Part shown: positions 6,650-6,667 of the stretch, piece after piece
Numbering within the stretch: the first letter of the stretch is position 1
How the letters are laid out: the number at the start of each line of letters is the position of its first letter
Assembly: GCA_016197345.1 (NCBI GenBank)
Contig: JACPVY010000581.1
Coordinates: forward strand, 1-6,667
Direction: 5' to 3'
Length of the DNA stretch: 6,667 nt
DNA from: Burkholderiales bacterium
GTDB taxonomy: Bacteria > Pseudomonadota > Gammaproteobacteria > Burkholderiales > Burkholderiaceae_D
Notes under the pieces: generated by a model
What the model saw: only the letters and a program-made list of their open reading frames with translations
Database searches by the model: none
Told to the model about the DNA's origin: nothing
Translations under genes and position numbers: made by a program

Positions 6650-6667
6650 AGCAACCATGCGATTTTC

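Overview
Most of this window, from about base 368 to the end, reads as the chromosome of a beta-proteobacterium. Burkholderiales, perhaps Oxalobacteraceae, is my best guess from protein similarity and moderate GC; I cannot verify the taxon. It carries the glycine cleavage operon in the order gcvT, gcvH, gcvP behind a tandem glycine riboswitch, followed by a convergent LysR-family regulator. The first ~365 bases do not fit. They are AT-richer and look like an animal-type genomic fragment: intron-like DNA with a polypyrimidine tract and AG acceptor, then an exon encoding one C2H2 zinc finger and a short coiled coil. The switch happens near 345-375, next to a GATC at 364-367. The simplest reading is a chimeric clone or contig, or a host/symbiont misjoin, rather than real lateral transfer.

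Layout: 1-112 intron-like; 113 to ~366 zinc-finger exon; 381-386 candidate -10 box; 398-495 glycine aptamer 1; 496-553 long linker; 554-670 glycine aptamer 2; 671-778 expression platform; 779-1894 gcvT; 1952-2341 gcvH; 2342-2648 intergenic region with competing hairpins; 2649-5561 gcvP; 5562-5728 convergent intergenic region with two perfect inverted repeats; 5729-6637 lysR on the minus strand, with a dyad over its start codon.

How the genes work together: GcvP decarboxylates glycine and passes the aminomethyl group to the lipoyl arm of GcvH. GcvT transfers the carbon to tetrahydrofolate and releases ammonia. The fourth component, lipoamide dehydrogenase (L protein), is not in the window. The tandem riboswitch is expected to turn the operon on when glycine is abundant. 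The LysR regulator faces the operon, and nothing in the sequence ties it to glycine metabolism.

The bacterial genes are ordinary and intact. I found no undescribed system. The points worth a second look are the eukaryote/bacterium junction, the long inter-aptamer linker, and the competing hairpins between gcvH and gcvP.
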